In this document: piece after piece, positions 11,849 through 24,564 of the stretch
Numbering within the stretch: position 1 is the first letter of the stretch
How the letters are laid out: each line of letters opens with the position of its first letter
Source: Melastoma dodecandrum
Lineage: Eukaryota; Streptophyta; Magnoliopsida; Myrtales; Melastomataceae
Assembly (NCBI GenBank): GCA_029817715.1
Contig: JARUPY010000538.1
Coordinates: 9,176,001 to 9,240,000 of the forward strand
Direction: 5' to 3'
DNA length: 64,000 bases
The notes under the pieces: generated by a model
What the model saw: only the letters and a program-made list of their open reading frames with translations
Database searches by the model: none
What the model was told of the DNA's origin: nothing
Translations under genes and position numbers: made by a program

Positions 11849-12480
11849 AAACATGTTGGTAAAGGTCAATAAGTTTATTTTCCTAGCTGACTTTGGCAAT
11901 CTAGATTATGAAGAAGATTGAGAAATTCCGATCATATAGGGAAGACATTTCTCAGCCACATGACGAACATTGATTGACGTGTAGAAGGGAGAGCTTACCA
12001 TGTGATTCCATGATCAGGAGGTAACTTTTAACATCTGGTAAAGCCATGGGTATGGCTAACGAGACTGATGAATGCAACTTCGTGGACGTGAACGATCAAA
12101 TATGTGGCTGCATCATCGAATCGTGGCCACAAGATGATGCACTAGAATGCTTTTAGTGGAGAGTGACGAATCCGAGATAGAAGATACTGCATGTATGCGA
12201 CATGTGCCAAGGGCTGAACTATTAGAACGCCCCATCTCTGCAGCAAAACCATCGGAGGTATTCATTCTTAGGTTCATCTAGTAATCTTTCGATTATTATT
12301 TCAACTTCATTATCTAATGAACAAGAAGAGATATTGTTGCAAGTGTTTCAGGAACACAAAACAACTCTTGGATGGAGCATTACAGACATTAAGGGAATTA
12401 ATCTTGTGATTGTGTCATAAAAAAGGCTTGAAGACAATAAAAAGGCTTCGATCAAGTAACAAAGGAGACTCAATCCGAAT

Positions 12481-13618
12481 ATGAAAGAGGTGGTAAGAGA
12501 CGGAATAATAAAGTGGTTGGATGCAGGAATCATATACCCCATCTCAGACAGTTCGTGGGTGAGCCCGATTCACTGTGTTCCAAAGAAAGGTGGCATGACC
12601 ATGGTGGAGGACAAAAAGAACGAGCTCATCCCGATGCAGATAGTCACCAGTTGGAGAGTTTGCATGGATGATCGCAAACTAAATGCATCCACCTACAAAG
12701 ATCATTTTCCTTTACCATTATCAGATGCTTGATCGTTTAGCTGGGAAAAGTTTTTATTATTTTCTTGACGACTATTCAAGTTACAACCAAATCGCAATTG
12801 CACCACGAAACTAGGAAAAGACAACGTTCACGTGCCTCTTGGAACGTTCGCCTTCCGTCGAATGCCATTCAGATTGTGTAACACCCCTGCCACTTTCCAA
12901 AGATGCATGACCGCCATTTTTTCTGATATGATCGAACAAAGTATTGAGGTACTTATGGATGATTTCTCTGTTTTTGGATTATCTTTCAAAAATTGTCTTG
13001 ACAATTTATCTGTGGTGTTAACTCGATGAGAAGAAACTAATCTTGTGCTCAATTGGGAGAAATGTCACTTTATGGTTCATGAAGGAATTGTTGTAGGCTA
13101 CTGTATTTCAGAAAGTGGATTTGAAGTCGACAAAGCTAAGGTGGAAACAATTGAATGCTTGCCACCGCCTTCATCTGTGAAGGGAAGGTATAGTTTTCTT
13201 GGCCATGGAGGTTTTTATAGAAGGTTTATCAAGGATTTCTCCAAGATAGCGAAGCTACTTTGCAACCATCGGGAAAAGGATGCTGCATTAGTTTTGGATG
13301 GAAAAGGCATGGAGGCATTTCTCGAGCTTAAAATGAGGTTAGTTTCTGCCACAATTATTGCTGCACTAGATTGGTCAATGCCCTTTCAGCTAATATGTGA
13401 TGCAAGTGACTTTCCTGTGGGAGATGTGCTTGGTCAAATGAAAGATAAGGTATTCCATGCAATTTACCATTCAAGTAAAACCTTGGATAGTGTGCATCTA
13501 AACTATACAACTACGGAAAAAGAGATGTTGGCCATAGTTCACACTTTTGATAAATTTAAATATTATCTTATCGGTCAAAAGTCATTGTGCACGCTGACCA
13601 TGCAACAATGAAATACTT
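12481..13618 (+). pseudogene. Athila-type reverse transcriptase and RNase H (broken)
   Basis: 12481-12730 carries the fingers segment LDAGIIYPISDSSWVSPIHC, then VPKKGGMT and WRVCMDDRKLNA. A frame break near 12730 precedes the SYNQIAIAP-like palm, and 12832-13029 has FAFRRMPFRLCNTPATFQRC with the catalytic box MDDFSVFG. After a TGA at 13027-13029, 13045-13611 continues with the connection and RNase H (FQLICDASDFPVGDVLGQ, then HLNYTTTEKEMLAIVHTFDKF). Catalytic residues are largely present, but at least three breaks separate the parts. Confidence 0.9.
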
Positions 13619-13963
13619 AATTTCAAAGGCTAATGCAAAATTGCGGCTAATCTGATGGATTTTATTAAGAATTCAATCTTGAAATTGTGGATAGGAAAGG
13701 AGCGGAAATTTAGGTGGCAGACCATTTGTCAAGGTTGGCAAACGAGAAAAGGACTCTAGATGGAACACTTATAAATGACGCATTTCCAGAAGAACAATTG
13801 TCTGGGGTTGATGTTGCCACATTGTGGTATGATTACGTTAACTACATTATGGCAAATATTCTACCACTGGATCAGTCATACTAGCAAAGGAAGCGGTTTT
13901 TACATAATGTTAGATACTACTTTTTTGTTCAAAAAGCGACCAGATTAAATCATTCGAAGATGT

Positions 13964-15045
13964 GTGCCAGAAGAAGAAATGATGCAAATCTTGGAACAGT
14001 GCCAAGCCTCGCCTTATGGTGGACATAAAACTACAGTGAAGGTCCTTCAATTAGGTTTCTTCTGGCCTTCATTATTTAAAGATGCACATCAATTTGTTGG
14101 CCACTGTGATCACTGTCAACGTGAGAGTAATATATCTCGTCGTTCTGAGTTACCTTTCAAAAGTATTTTAGAGGTCAAAAATTTTTTTGTGTGGGGGATT
14201 AATTTTATGAGATCATTCATTGAATCGTTTAGAAACCGATATATTATTGTAGCGGTGGATTACGAGTCTAAATGGGTAGAAGCAATTAACTTGCCTACTA
14301 ATGATGCTTGTGTAGTTTTGAAGTTTCTAAAGCAGATATTCACACGATTTGGAACGCCACATGCATCATTAGTGACAGAGGTTCACATTTCTGCAATGCT
14401 AAGTTCAACGCCCTCATGAAGAAATATGGCGTGAATCACAAGGTAGCATTGGCCTAACATCCTCAGACGAATGGCTAAGTCGAGGTATCCAACAGAGAAA
14501 CAAAAAGGATCGTGGAAAAGACGGTCAGCCCAAATCGGAGGGATTAGTCGAGAAAATTGGATGCACCTTACGGGCTTATCGCATACAAGACACCAATTAG
14601 AATCTCAATATACCAATTGGTTTACAGAAAAGCTTGTCACTTGCCCGTTGAACTGGAGCACAATGCATTTTGGGTGGTCCAGAAATTTAATTTTCATTTT
14701 CAAATCATAGGTGAAGAAAGGCTTAAACCAAGCCTCGATCTTGAGAGTTCTAGGATCCAGAAAGACAAAATGAAAAAATGGCATGACCGACGCAAGAAGG
14801 ATCAACAGTTCGAACCAGGCTAGCTCGTTTTACTTTTTAACTCATGTTTAAAATTATTTCCTGGCAAGTTGTAATCTCGTTGGTCATGGCCGTTTCAGAT
14901 TACGGAAGTGTTTCCGTATGAATCTCTTAAATTGGAGAGGGTGAATGATCAAGGCAAGTTCAAAGTGAATGCAAGCAGATTGAGGCACTATTTGGGAGGA
15001 AGTGTCAATCAAAGCGAGACGACACTGTTGATGAGCAAAACGTGA
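13964..15045 (+). pseudogene. Athila-type integrase (broken)
   Basis: The HHCC zinc module is visible as SPYGGHK followed by HCDHCQRES. The core continues to WGINFMRSF, where the catalytic Asp expected in WGIDFM is Asn. It then has VAVDYESKWVEAI and IFTRFGTPHASLVTEV, in which the second catalytic Asp (normally SDxG) is missing. A frame change near 14400 leads to a C-terminal fragment (YKTPIRISIYQLVYRKACHLPVELEH, 14590-14670). A tail after the stop at 14821 reads NASRLRHYLGG near 14970. Loss of two catalytic acids shows it is dead. Confidence 0.85.
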
Positions 15046-17118
15046 TTACTCGGGAATGTCAAGCCGAGGACGTAAAACAAAGCGCTTATTGGGAGGCAAC
15101 CCGAGTGCCTTTTCATTTTTTGTTTTCTTAGGTTTAATTCCTTTTTTATTATTTCATTTTAAATTTCTTCAATTGCCATGTTTAGGGATGACGGGCAAGA
15201 CTACTTCAAGCGGCCAGTTCGTGTAACTACGAGAAACCTCATGCAACTGCACTACAAACGGACTACAAGAGCAGAAACTTCATGCAACTGCACCAAAATA
15301 TCGTGCAGTTGCACCGTCGAGAACAAAGAAGCACAAAAACTTTGCGCAACTATACCAATATTTGGTACAACTGCACCATGGCGACCTAAAATTCACAAAA
15401 ACTTCGTGCATCTGCACGGAAAGGCCATGTAGCTGCAACAGATTATTATAAAAAACAAAAATAAAATAGAGATAAAATCGATGTTTTTCCCCCTTTCCGT
15501 TTTTACCCTAATCACACTCGGTTTTGTAGGAGGTGTTGACCCTACTCCCCCAAATCACCAAATGACAGCCCCAAGGCGAAATCCCATGTCCAAATCGTCT
15601 ACATCCTATAATCACCAGCCGGATAACCACTCTCCACCACCACTCTATCCACATAACTCGACATCCGGGAAGGCCAGGGTGCAATGGGATTTGATCGAGG
15701 AGATTGCCCTTCCCCAGGAACTAATTAACAAGGCAACATGGTGGAAAATAGACGGTGAGGATTTTAACAAGGAGATGGCTGATGACGACATCGATCAAAA
15801 GGGGCGCACTGACATAGGGTCCTCCATCCCATCAACGAATAGTCCTACACCCGACTAATGGCCGCATATGGAAGAATTTATGAAGATTGCGTGCCATCAA
15901 AGGTCCGAAAAAATCCAGAGGAGAATACCTGCCGCATTGAACGTCGATTTATCGGATCTTGGCGAGCAAGAACCTTTACCTTCCTAGTTCGATGGGGACA
16001 ACGATTCTGAGGATTCAAAATAAAGGGTACCCTTCACCCTTTGTTCTCTCTTTCTTGCCGCGTATTTTATATCGCATCGAGGTCGTTGCTCAATTTAGGT
16101 TTGGGGGTGGCGTATTGGAATTTTTTTGGTGCGTTGGATTTTTTTGGGTGAGTGAATTTGTTAGTTCTGCTTCAATTTGGGTAAATCTTGGGTTAAATTT
16201 GTGTGTGTGTGTGTGTCTTTTGGGTCGTTACTTCTCCGCGTAACCTTAGGAAGTCGATGTGGAATGTCTTTATTTGATGATAACCTTAAGGTTTGCATTC
16301 TCAATGTGTGGAAAGATGAAGCTCTTTGCCTAATGTGTTAAATTGTTTTGCTGAATTTTGGAAAAAGATCTTCCAGTAGGAAGCGTGCTTAGCGGCAACA
16401 GGTTACATCTCCTTAGAAAGCAAGGTAGCTGGTGATGAGTTGAGTAGCTTGAATTATCTCTTGGAACGAAGCCTTTGGTGTACGTACTGAAAGAAAAGAA
16501 AAGAAAAGAAAATAGAAAATGAGGTAGTCAAGGCTCTGAGTACCATTGTTCAGGTCTAAAACGAAAAAATAATAAAAAAAGATATTGCTTGAATAAGTGC
16601 TTGTGATGTGAGTCTTCCGTGGTAGCTTGAGTGATTGATCCGAGGGGTGCGTCATCACCTAATGTCTTGGTTCAACTGAACCGGGAGTCATTGATCGAGA
16701 GCTTGCTAAATGAGGTTTTGCCGGAATTAGATGAAACATTTAGAGTCGTGCAACCTGAAAAAAAAAACATAAAAGAAATAACGTAGTTGTAAAAAGTCGA
16801 AAAACCTTTGATGAGTTGGTAGAGACGTTTGTGGTGATCTTTGCAAGTTACTGGTTGACGTGAGCTATTTGGAGGGTAGGCTTATTAATGTTGAGTGTGT
16901 AACTTGCTGCGATGAAGATATTGCGTTATAAAGCTTTTAAGTGTGCATGCTAGGTAGTGAATGGAATCTAAATGCATGGAAAGGATTTGACCATTTAAGA
17001 GAATGCTCAAAAAGGTGTTTCCATGTTTGAGTGACTTGGGTTTGTTGAGGAGTGTCTTCTATAATTTATTTTCCTTCTCCTTATTCAAGACTAGCAAAAT
17101 TTCAGGTTTGGGGGGAAG
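15046..17118 (+). other. Long post-pol region of the Athila-type element
   Basis: In Athila elements an envelope-like ORF may sit between pol and the 3' LTR. Here the only sizeable frame is 15481-15858 (125 codons), which starts with a hydrophobic stretch (FFPLSVFTLITLGFVGG) and continues as polar, Pro/Ser-rich sequence; I do not recognise it. Before it, 15230-15440 repeats CAACTGCACC/GTGCAGTTGCACC motifs. Other contents are a (GT)8 tract at 16201-16216, an AAAGA-rich tract at 16490-16515 and a polypurine-like TTTGGGGGGAAG at 17107-17118 just before the LTR. Confidence 0.55.
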
Positions 17119-18252
17119 TAGAGTTATTTAAGCTAACTTAATTCCTTTATTATGTTAGATTTGTGAAATATTGTGTCAACTATAGAATATTTCTTGATAT
17201 TTCACATTATTCCCGAGAGATTTGGATATTGCTGAATTTTGGATCTATTTCAAGGTAAAAGCGAAAATAAGAAGATTTATGCATATCTCACAGAGAGTTC
17301 GCGCAGCTGCAAAGAAATTTGGTGCAGCTGCGCGAAAAGAAGAAGTCATGCAGCTGCCGAAGGCGAGAAAAAAAGATTGTTTTCTAGATTTTTTAGATTC
17401 TCTAGTTTTTATTTTTAAGCTTTATAAAAGTACTTTATTCACATCTTGTGATGGGGGGAGACGAATTTCATCAAGGAAAGCAAGAAAAGAGTTAGACTAT
17501 CATTTAGAATGTTTTTCTTTTGTTTGATTTATGTTCCTAAAATGATGCTTGACCAAACTATCTTTGCTAAGATTATGTTGAACCGAATTGCGTAATTGAA
17601 TTTTTTGAACTTGTTTTAGAACAAATTTGTGCTTCGGATGTTTACTTATTTCGTTTGATCTTAATGAATGCAATTTGTCCGATCAACAAATTGTAGTGAT
17701 TTGTTATCCTAACTTAAACTCGAGAGAGGAATTTTAGGAGATAACAAGAACGAAATAGCTTGGTTAATATCGTAGGAACGAATTAACTAGTAAGTAGTAT
17801 CGGGAGGTAAACTTCTAGGTAACCATCAAATGATTGATTCTTAATGAGTTCTTCCCTTCGTAATTCACTATAGGGATATAGGTTTTATAATACCTCGGAA
17901 TACTCCTTTGTAAACTCAGGAGATGCACTTAGGGACTTGTGAATCCGGTTAGTAAATAAAATTAGTATGAATTTAGGATAAGCGAATAAAGGGATTTAAC
18001 GAAACAAGAAGGCGATACGTGATCTTAAGCTTTTTCGACTGATTGAATTCCTATTTTTTCTTTGATATTTGCTTTTTATTAGATTAGTTTTTAAAGTTTT
18101 AAACCCATTTCTCTTATTGGCTTGGCAACATAAAAATTGCGATTGTGTATGCTAAAAGGGTCTATTTGCTATTTTCGTGAAAGCGACAATTCACTTATCT
18201 CTATATTACTTATTGCAATCCGTATACTTGCGGTGCACGAATTTAGCGATCA
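17119..18252 (+). repeat. Athila-type 3' LTR
   Basis: The start is fixed by the match to 10463 and by the adjacent polypurine-like tract. The end near 18252 is inferred from an ACTTGCGGTGCACG...ATCA terminus, typical of Athila LTRs by recall. It contains an 11-bp perfect inverted repeat, CGCGCAGCTGC at 17300-17310 and its complement at 17324-17334. The right boundary is approximate. Confidence 0.65.
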
Positions 18253-18660
18253 CCAGCACGAAATCGGTAGATGAGGGCAGTAAATTTCGTCAATTACGCT
18301 CCAAGTGCATTAGGAATCTACTTTTACTATAAGAAACGATGCATTTACTTTAGATAAATTTGTCGGTGAAATCTAATAATTTGTTACTTAATTTAGTTAT
18401 GAAATGGTCAGAATAGTTTCCAAATTCATTAAACTAACGGTAAAAGAACTATTCCCAGTGAAAGAATACAAAACGATTATTTTTAACTAAATTAAAGTAT
18501 GATGATGCATTGCGACTCCAGTAGGCGGTGAACGACGAGCATGTGCATCGCGACATTCATTATTTTCGCATGGCAGAAGGAATTTTTAGTAACCATAGTA
18601 GAAATAATTGAAAGAGAGAGAGATTCATACACCGCCACTTCCAACTCACTTCTTCCTCCG
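18253..18660. other. Spacer downstream of the Athila-type element
   Basis: No gene, terminal repeat or RNA signature is recognised. Confidence 0.4.
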
Positions 18661-18691
18661 CGCGAGGTTTCACTAGCGGTTCGTCCTCGCG

Positions 18692-18889
18692 AGGAAGTGC
18701 GGTGGCAGCAATGAGTGGGGGCCTCGGCCGGACGAGATACCGGGGGAGGAGGAAGGGGATGAGGATGAGCCAGAGGCATGCCCGATCTGCCTTGAGGAGA
18801 TGGGGGTGGCAGGAGGGGAAGGCGGGAGGGTGGTCGTGGGCACGACTTGTAGGAACAAGGTGCACGAGGAGGCTTTCGTTATCTCAAAG
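18692..18889 (+). pseudogene. RING-finger-like host gene fragment
   Basis: A GC-rich island in otherwise AT-rich DNA. One plus-strand frame (codons in phase with 18761) reads acidic EEEGDEDEPEA, then CPICLEEMG, a glycine-rich linker, and CRNKVHEEAF. CPICLEEM followed by a Cys-x-x-x-x-His stretch is the pattern of RING-H2 E3 ubiquitin ligases (CPICLEE...CGHxFHxxC). Here the inner GH is RN and the expected second Cys after HEE is Ala, so the zinc site would not form. The frame has a stop upstream (near 18671) and ends at a plausible splice donor, CAAAG/GTGAGA (18889-18890). It could be an exon of a decayed gene or a transduplicated fragment. Confidence 0.5.
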
Positions 18890-18893
18890 GTGA

Positions 18894-21430
18894 GATTTAA
18901 AATCGTTTACAAGAAAAGATCACTCCTGGGCAACGATCTACTCCTCATACATTGGACGTCTTCTCGTTTCCAGCAGAATAATGCTCACACTTAGCAGTTG
19001 ATTGCTCAAAGAATTTCCATGCCGATTTTGTCTCCCCTCAGATAGATCCTGTCTATAAACACAGGAGACACAACCACAAAGAGAGTCACTTAGAACAGAA
19101 AAGAAAACCAAAGAAAAGGTTGGTTCCACACACAGCGGAACTGACTTCTCACACAGCGAAGTCGATGTATCCATCCTACACACAATTCGGCCGTGTACGG
19201 TTACTATAGTCGTGACTCATTGCATTGCACGCCCAATGCCTAGGGAGGAATTTTCTGCTTCGACGCAACTTGCTCTATTGTCCCTCAGTAGTAGGAAGTC
19301 GAGACTTCCGCACAGCACCCCTCTGCTCGGGAGGACCTCCTTCCACTCCGGCGGCGTTCCCAACTATTGCTCTACTCTGTAGGCACGAGTCTTCTGGCAC
19401 GCACACGCAAGTACGTGTCTAACTGCTCAAACTTCGTCGGTTCGAGACCTCCCTACGAAAAGACACAACAAGAATGACAACTTGCCGATGGGTTAGCAAC
19501 TGGTTACTACGATCAGTACAGGTACTCACTTAGCTATCCTTAAACGATTCGCCAGCCGTTCTTTGAACGCACCGAGGACACACACTCCTCTCACGACGAC
19601 TAAGGTAGCACACAACCCGGCACTCCTGCATTCAGTTGTAATTGTAAAAACTAGACGATCACTTAGCACCTTTCGTTCCCGTCGATCACAAAGTTCACAC
19701 AGCTCCTCAAAGCTTCGCACAGATCACACAACCTTTGGACAAGCACACAGACGCACGAAGGCTCATTGATCTGATAGCCTTATTTGATTTGTATGGGGAA
19801 ATCATCGTGTGAGGAGTCAAGGTTCATTAGGACGATACTCTTGATTTGTTTCCAAAATTGCAGATAGTTCTGAGCATATGCCCGCTCAACGGTCACTACG
19901 CCCGAGAAGGAAAGTACTCAAACGGTAACTTCCCTCTATTAATATATCTCATCCGAATGAGAAGATTTATTTCCATGTTTTAATAATTAACCGACCTAAT
20001 GATAATCTTATCAAATCATTATTAAAATTAAATAATAATAAAGATTATTTTGTTTAACAATTTGTCGCTTTGTAGCGTAATGTTGCTGTAGTAGATCTGA
20101 ATAAAATATTTTGTTTCCAAATATTAACTTGGAAAGCTAATATTATAATATTGAGTTGCCTAAACATATTATTTGAAATGTCCAAATTAAATTGAATGTA
20201 TTTAGACATCTAAACATATATTCTAAATTAATTCAAAATATTAAATAAGTAGGAAATATTTATTTCTTTATATTTAATGAACAAGCGTAACAAGACAGTA
20301 GCAGCATATTGTTCACATTAGCTGTGACTGAACAACACTTTGCTCAAGCTCATCACTAAATATAAGCTTGCCTTTTATAAATGAAATTAATCAATAGGAT
20401 TTTGATTAACTTTCTTAATTAGAGACTTTATAACCGTATTTATGGTAAGGTATATTTTAAATTAAATTAGAATATTTAGAACATCCAGATAATGATTGAA
20501 TATAGAATTAATCTGAACAATTCGAAATACCAATTAATTTCAATAGTTTATTCTGGAATTCCACGTTTGCAAAAGGACATACGCAATATTACAGTGACAC
20601 CTTATCTGAATATAAAGACACATCATCACATTCCTCAAGCTCATAATCAATGTCAAGCGAAGTATTACAGCAACACAGTGATATGATTTTATGACATAGC
20701 TTATCATGCTCATCATCACCAAGGTTAACATTACTTTAATTATATTACTTTACTCTAAACTAAAAGTGGTGTATTGCAAGAATTTAGACACCGAACTTAC
20801 GAACTTAACAATGAAGGGCTTCAAATGTATTATTCACCATTTTAGAATTATGAATATTCGAAATCGTCTTCATCTTCATGGAAATGGAACAATATGACAA
20901 CGTTTGTATCTGTCTAAACGAGTTTATTATACATAATGTATAGATCTTATCATAATTGTAGGGATATGCAATAATAATAATTTACCTTATCTTCTATTCA
21001 CGGAAACATTATTGATTAACAACCACATAATATAATATTCAATAAAATAAATAGTTATATATTTCAAAAACTAGTTTTAGTTTTAAATTTTTCAAATAAT
21101 ATATAATAATGTCTTTCTCCAAGAAAATTTTTTATTTTTGAAAAATATTTTTTCTAGGAAATCCTCATGTCCCAATATCCAAATATAGAGAAAAATTAAG
21201 GAACAATTTGTAATACCTAGATTTAAGAACATCTTTTATTATGTCATGTAAGGAATTTTTATTTGCTTTCCTAATTATCACACCTTGCGAGGCACGTGGG
21301 ACATGTTGAATCACCAAATATATATCTATCTTACATAGCAAATTCTAAATGAAAGATGTACTACTAGTTGTACTTCTAGCTGTCAATAACTCATAGCTTC
21401 GTATCGATTTTCTTGTGAAGGAATTATTGC
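18894..21430. other. Non-coding stretch, no gene recognised
   Basis: 18990-19780 is moderately GC-rich and carries a plus-strand TATA-like TCTATAAACACAGG near 19049; it could be a decayed LTR, but I found no partner. 19900-21400 is very AT-rich with only short accidental ORFs. No domain was recognised on either strand. Confidence 0.4.
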
Positions 21431-21860
21431 CCTTCAGGAATCAAACAATTTGCTTAACCATTGGGTCTCTGTTTGTGCCAGCATTGTTACAAGTCTCAAC
21501 AAAATGAGCCACATGTTACCTTGGATTCCTCTTCCTATCAAACAACTGGAAGTATGGGGCTTGACAACCCATTGAGGCAGGAGAATTAACATAGACAAAC
21601 ACAGACTTGGACGAATCCTCAACATTTAGAGCATTCTTTTCTTTGCCCTGTATACAAGAGCATCCCCCATCAAAATTTTTTTAGACCCTTTAGTTGCAAG
21701 CTTACCTATGACGTAATTAAGTTGGTGTTCTTTGTCCTTCATGAAGTTCATCATTGCTTATACTACTTTGATGAGATATGCAACCTGATCATCCAGTGAT
21801 GGTGTATTTGTCATCATAACTGGCATAACTTCTAACTTTAATGACAAAGCAATCCCCTTG
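21430..21860 (-). pseudogene. Gypsy gag fragment, minus strand
   Basis: On the minus strand, near 21830-21760, the sequence reads PVMMTNTPSLDDQVAYL, the N-terminal motif of a plant Gypsy gag. It is followed at 21600-21430 by MGCQAPYFQLFDRKRNP, then HVAHFVETCNNAGTN and DPMVKQIV, the start of the retrotransposon gag domain. It has in-frame stops, for example after KVV and NPR, and no adjoining LTR. It is an orphan fragment next to element A. Confidence 0.7.
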
Positions 21861-22344
21861 GAGCATCTAGAAAGAGTTAGTGAAGAACTTTTTGATGAGT
21901 TACTATAAAGACTCAGTGGGGTAACTTGTCACATAGCGCCTTTGCTCAAAGAAATCTTTCCAGTGACTCGTTGTAGGATGAAGATGACATTGAAGAAGAA
22001 TTTCTTCAATATCCCTATCTACTTACATGCTTTAGCCACCGCTTGAGTCATGCTCCATTTTAGAAAGCTTCCCGATAAAGAGATTGTAAAAGGGGAAACA
22101 CATGATAAGCTATAATTGAAGCTGCATAGAGGAATTGGTGATATGGCATCCTTTCTAAGAATTGGTGATATGGAACTGTTCACCAAGGCATTACATCATG
22201 CTAGATTTCAGCTTTTATCGAGCAAGATGGAACAGTGTAATATTTATACTTCTCATCTTGAGGAGAAGTATGGCAGGTAAAGCAAAAATATACTAGTTAA
22301 AAGGGCTCTATGTACTGGTTCAAAGGGCTACCAAGTATGAAAAT

Positions 22345-23880
22345 TTGCTCAGAGAGGAGTCGAGGGACCGTATGACATACAGGATGTGCCTACCATTGTC
22401 AAGGTCGATATGGATGGGTTTGCAAAAGGAGAAGCGACCACTTGTGATTCACTATCGAAGAAGAATTTCAAAGCCAAGGCATCTCAGAAGTCAAATGAGG
22501 ATCCTATGTACTCATTCGACGTCGAAAGGGTTGATGAAATCCTCCATTTGTTGCACAAATGAGATCGAATCAAGTTGAAACCTTGTCATTGACTCCCTCA
22601 AACAGATGAGGAGAAGATGAAGAGTTATTACAAATGGCATGGATCTTTCATTCATGCTACATGCGACTGCCTGACTTTCAGAAATCTTATTTAAGACCTT
22701 ATCAAAGCTAAAATTTTTTTGCTTCAAAGGATCTGAGGAATCATCTTCAGTTGATACGAAGCCTTTTACTGATTGTGAAGTCCATACATTCGATGTTAAT
22801 GTTGTTGACATCGCTCATCATGCTTTTTAGGATTCTCAAGTTTCTGACGAAACCTTCGTGGTCAACAATCTTTTTAGGAGAATCCTGAATAATGGACTAA
22901 TTTCTTACCCTGTGACCACATTGATGCTGAAGAATGAGGCTTGCTTGTGGCACATGGATGAAACTCACTTTCATAATGTTCCTCCAGTCTCATCAAACAG
23001 AGTACTAGTTCGACTTGACTCCAATTGAAAGGACTGCAGTTGGAATCTCTCGCAAGGAGTCATCGAAGGCGTTTAATCGATACCCTAAGGGTAAAGCGTC
23101 CTCCTCTGATGCCCGTAAGGTATTCCCTGACATAAGGGGGTGGTTTAGAAACCAATGAAGGTGGCTCGTCGCCTTGTAACACAACTGGCTCCAGCAGGTG
23201 CTAACAGTGATGCTAATTCTTCTGCCAAGTCGAGTGATCTGCCGAAGGAGACTACTAAGAGAGGTGATGTCAGAGATTGACTTCGACCACTTCCTCGCCT
23301 CGATGATCAGGCTGTCAAGAATGGACCGTCTATTGCTCAATTCCTCGAGGCAAATGATACATGCAGTCGATGCAAGCCTATTCTAATGAACAAGATACTG
23401 ATCTCGTAGCTATGTCACCTGTGTTCTTATAACTATTTGCATAATCTTATTGTTATGTCTTATGCAAGCAAGTTCGATATTACTGCCCTTGACGACGCAA
23501 TTCAAGGTATGATGGAAATAAACCAATTATATTGGTACATGTGTTTGTCAGTAAGGTAGGCACGAGCCAGGTCGAAGGATATGATCCTAAAGAAGGATAA
23601 TTCGTCCAAGGGCATCTTGAATGTCATCAGTCATCTCGACGACGAATGTTCATAGTTTTCTGTTCTAGGAACAGTAGGAAGAGGAAAGAGAGGCGTTGTA
23701 GGAGGGCAGAGGTAAAACGACAAAAGTCTGCCGATCCTGCCACTGCGGAGAAACAGAAAGTTGAGCACGGTAATCCACTTGTGGACGATGATTATGTGCC
23801 CAATCCGAGTCTTCATAAGACCAAGGAAGATCCAATCGATGATGATGAGTTCGATGATACCTTCGATGGTTCAGATTAAA
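22345..23880 (+). pseudogene. Element A gag (broken)
   Basis: Gag C-terminal half. The frame around 22490-22690 reads YSFDVERVDEILHLL, then YYKWHGSFIHATCDCLTFRN, matching the nucleic-acid-binding region of elements B and C. A second zinc-like motif, CLWHMDETH, lies near 22950 but lacks its final Cys. The acidic linker to protease, DDDEFDDTFDGSD, ends at a TAA at 23877-23879. Several stops interrupt it, such as TGA after LLHK near 22560. 22440-23310 is an inverted copy of 27006-27900. Confidence 0.75.
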
Positions 23881-24062
23881 ACCAGTTGTGGTTCAATATT
23901 TCTTAGAACAATGTTGAGTGTAACGTCATAATGTTACTTACAGAGTTCGCATGACCGACTATCAACCGGCCTATTATAGGTATTCTCAAAACTTGTACAC
24001 CTCGAGTTGTTCGATGCCTTATAGGTTTTCCAATTAACTAGTTCATCAAGCCTGGTCCATCG

Positions 24063-24293
24063 ATGCAATCACAGATGCATTCATTATATATCGAAGTTGA
24101 GTTTAACGGGATCCCTTTAAAAAGGGTATTAGTTCACAATGGCACGATGGTTAACATGATGCCTTTACACACCCTTCGGTATTTTGAGTGCGATAAAATA
24201 GACGTCACTAATAACGATGTCGACATAACTGGCTTCAATGGTTATATGTCGAAGTGTGTTGGAGTATCCCTTTCTTCAATGTCGATGTTGATA
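24063..24293 (+). pseudogene. Element A protease (active-site Asp lost)
   Basis: The frame MHSLYIEVEFNGIPLKRVL, then VHNGTMVNMMPL, then VDITGFNGY is a Tat-type retropepsin and parallels the protease copies in element C. The expected catalytic Asp of the DNGA-type site is His (GAC to CAC, by inference). The frame stops at 24294-24296, before the second half of the fold. Confidence 0.8.
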
Positions 24294-24564
24294 TGAAGAT
24301 GTTTGACATAGGTAGGAAGACGTAGTCGCTGATGTCATGGAGTGATTACAAGCATCTAGACTAACTAGACCTAGAGTTAGTCCATAATTGTGTTTAGAAG
24401 CGAGTTCGCTGGAAGTAGATAGTTCCGACCAGCGTGCTGAAGAGGATGAGTAGAACTTTGGCTTCAAATCACGTGTAGGTTTGACTGGTGTTGTAATTCA
24501 TCCTTCTATTAGAACAACGTTTTGTGATAAGGCCATAGCTGGACCATCAGAGGATCGATGAGCA

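Larger units (their letters stand above)
10463..18252 (+). mobile_element. Athila-type Ty3/Gypsy retrotransposon, 5' end deleted
   Basis: A 7.8-kb element in the order LTR fragment, gag, protease, reverse transcriptase, RNase H, integrase, long post-pol region, polypurine tract, full-length 3' LTR. Its polymerase (FSVFG after the DD box) and the protease context NLMPFSVFEKL match the Athila lineage from recall. The 5' LTR matches only the first 130 bp of the 3' LTR and then passes directly into gag, so the rest of the LTR, the primer-binding site and the gag start are deleted. All coding regions carry stops. Confidence 0.85.

Noticed and set aside
15481..15858. Envelope-like protein of the Athila-type element
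   Set aside because: The position fits and there is one hydrophobic stretch near the start, but there is no second membrane segment or recognisable env motif. I left it as an unrecognised ORF in the post-pol region.
18492..18865. Proline-rich minus-strand ORFs of 60-100 codons
   Set aside because: They are the reverse strand of the GC-rich RING-like segment; the low-complexity Pro/Ser composition is expected from its glycine- and acid-rich coding strand.
18990..19790. Possible LTR with a TATA-like box and internal repeats of CACACAGCG
   Set aside because: I could find neither a partner LTR, a primer-binding site nor clear TG...CA borders with a target duplication.
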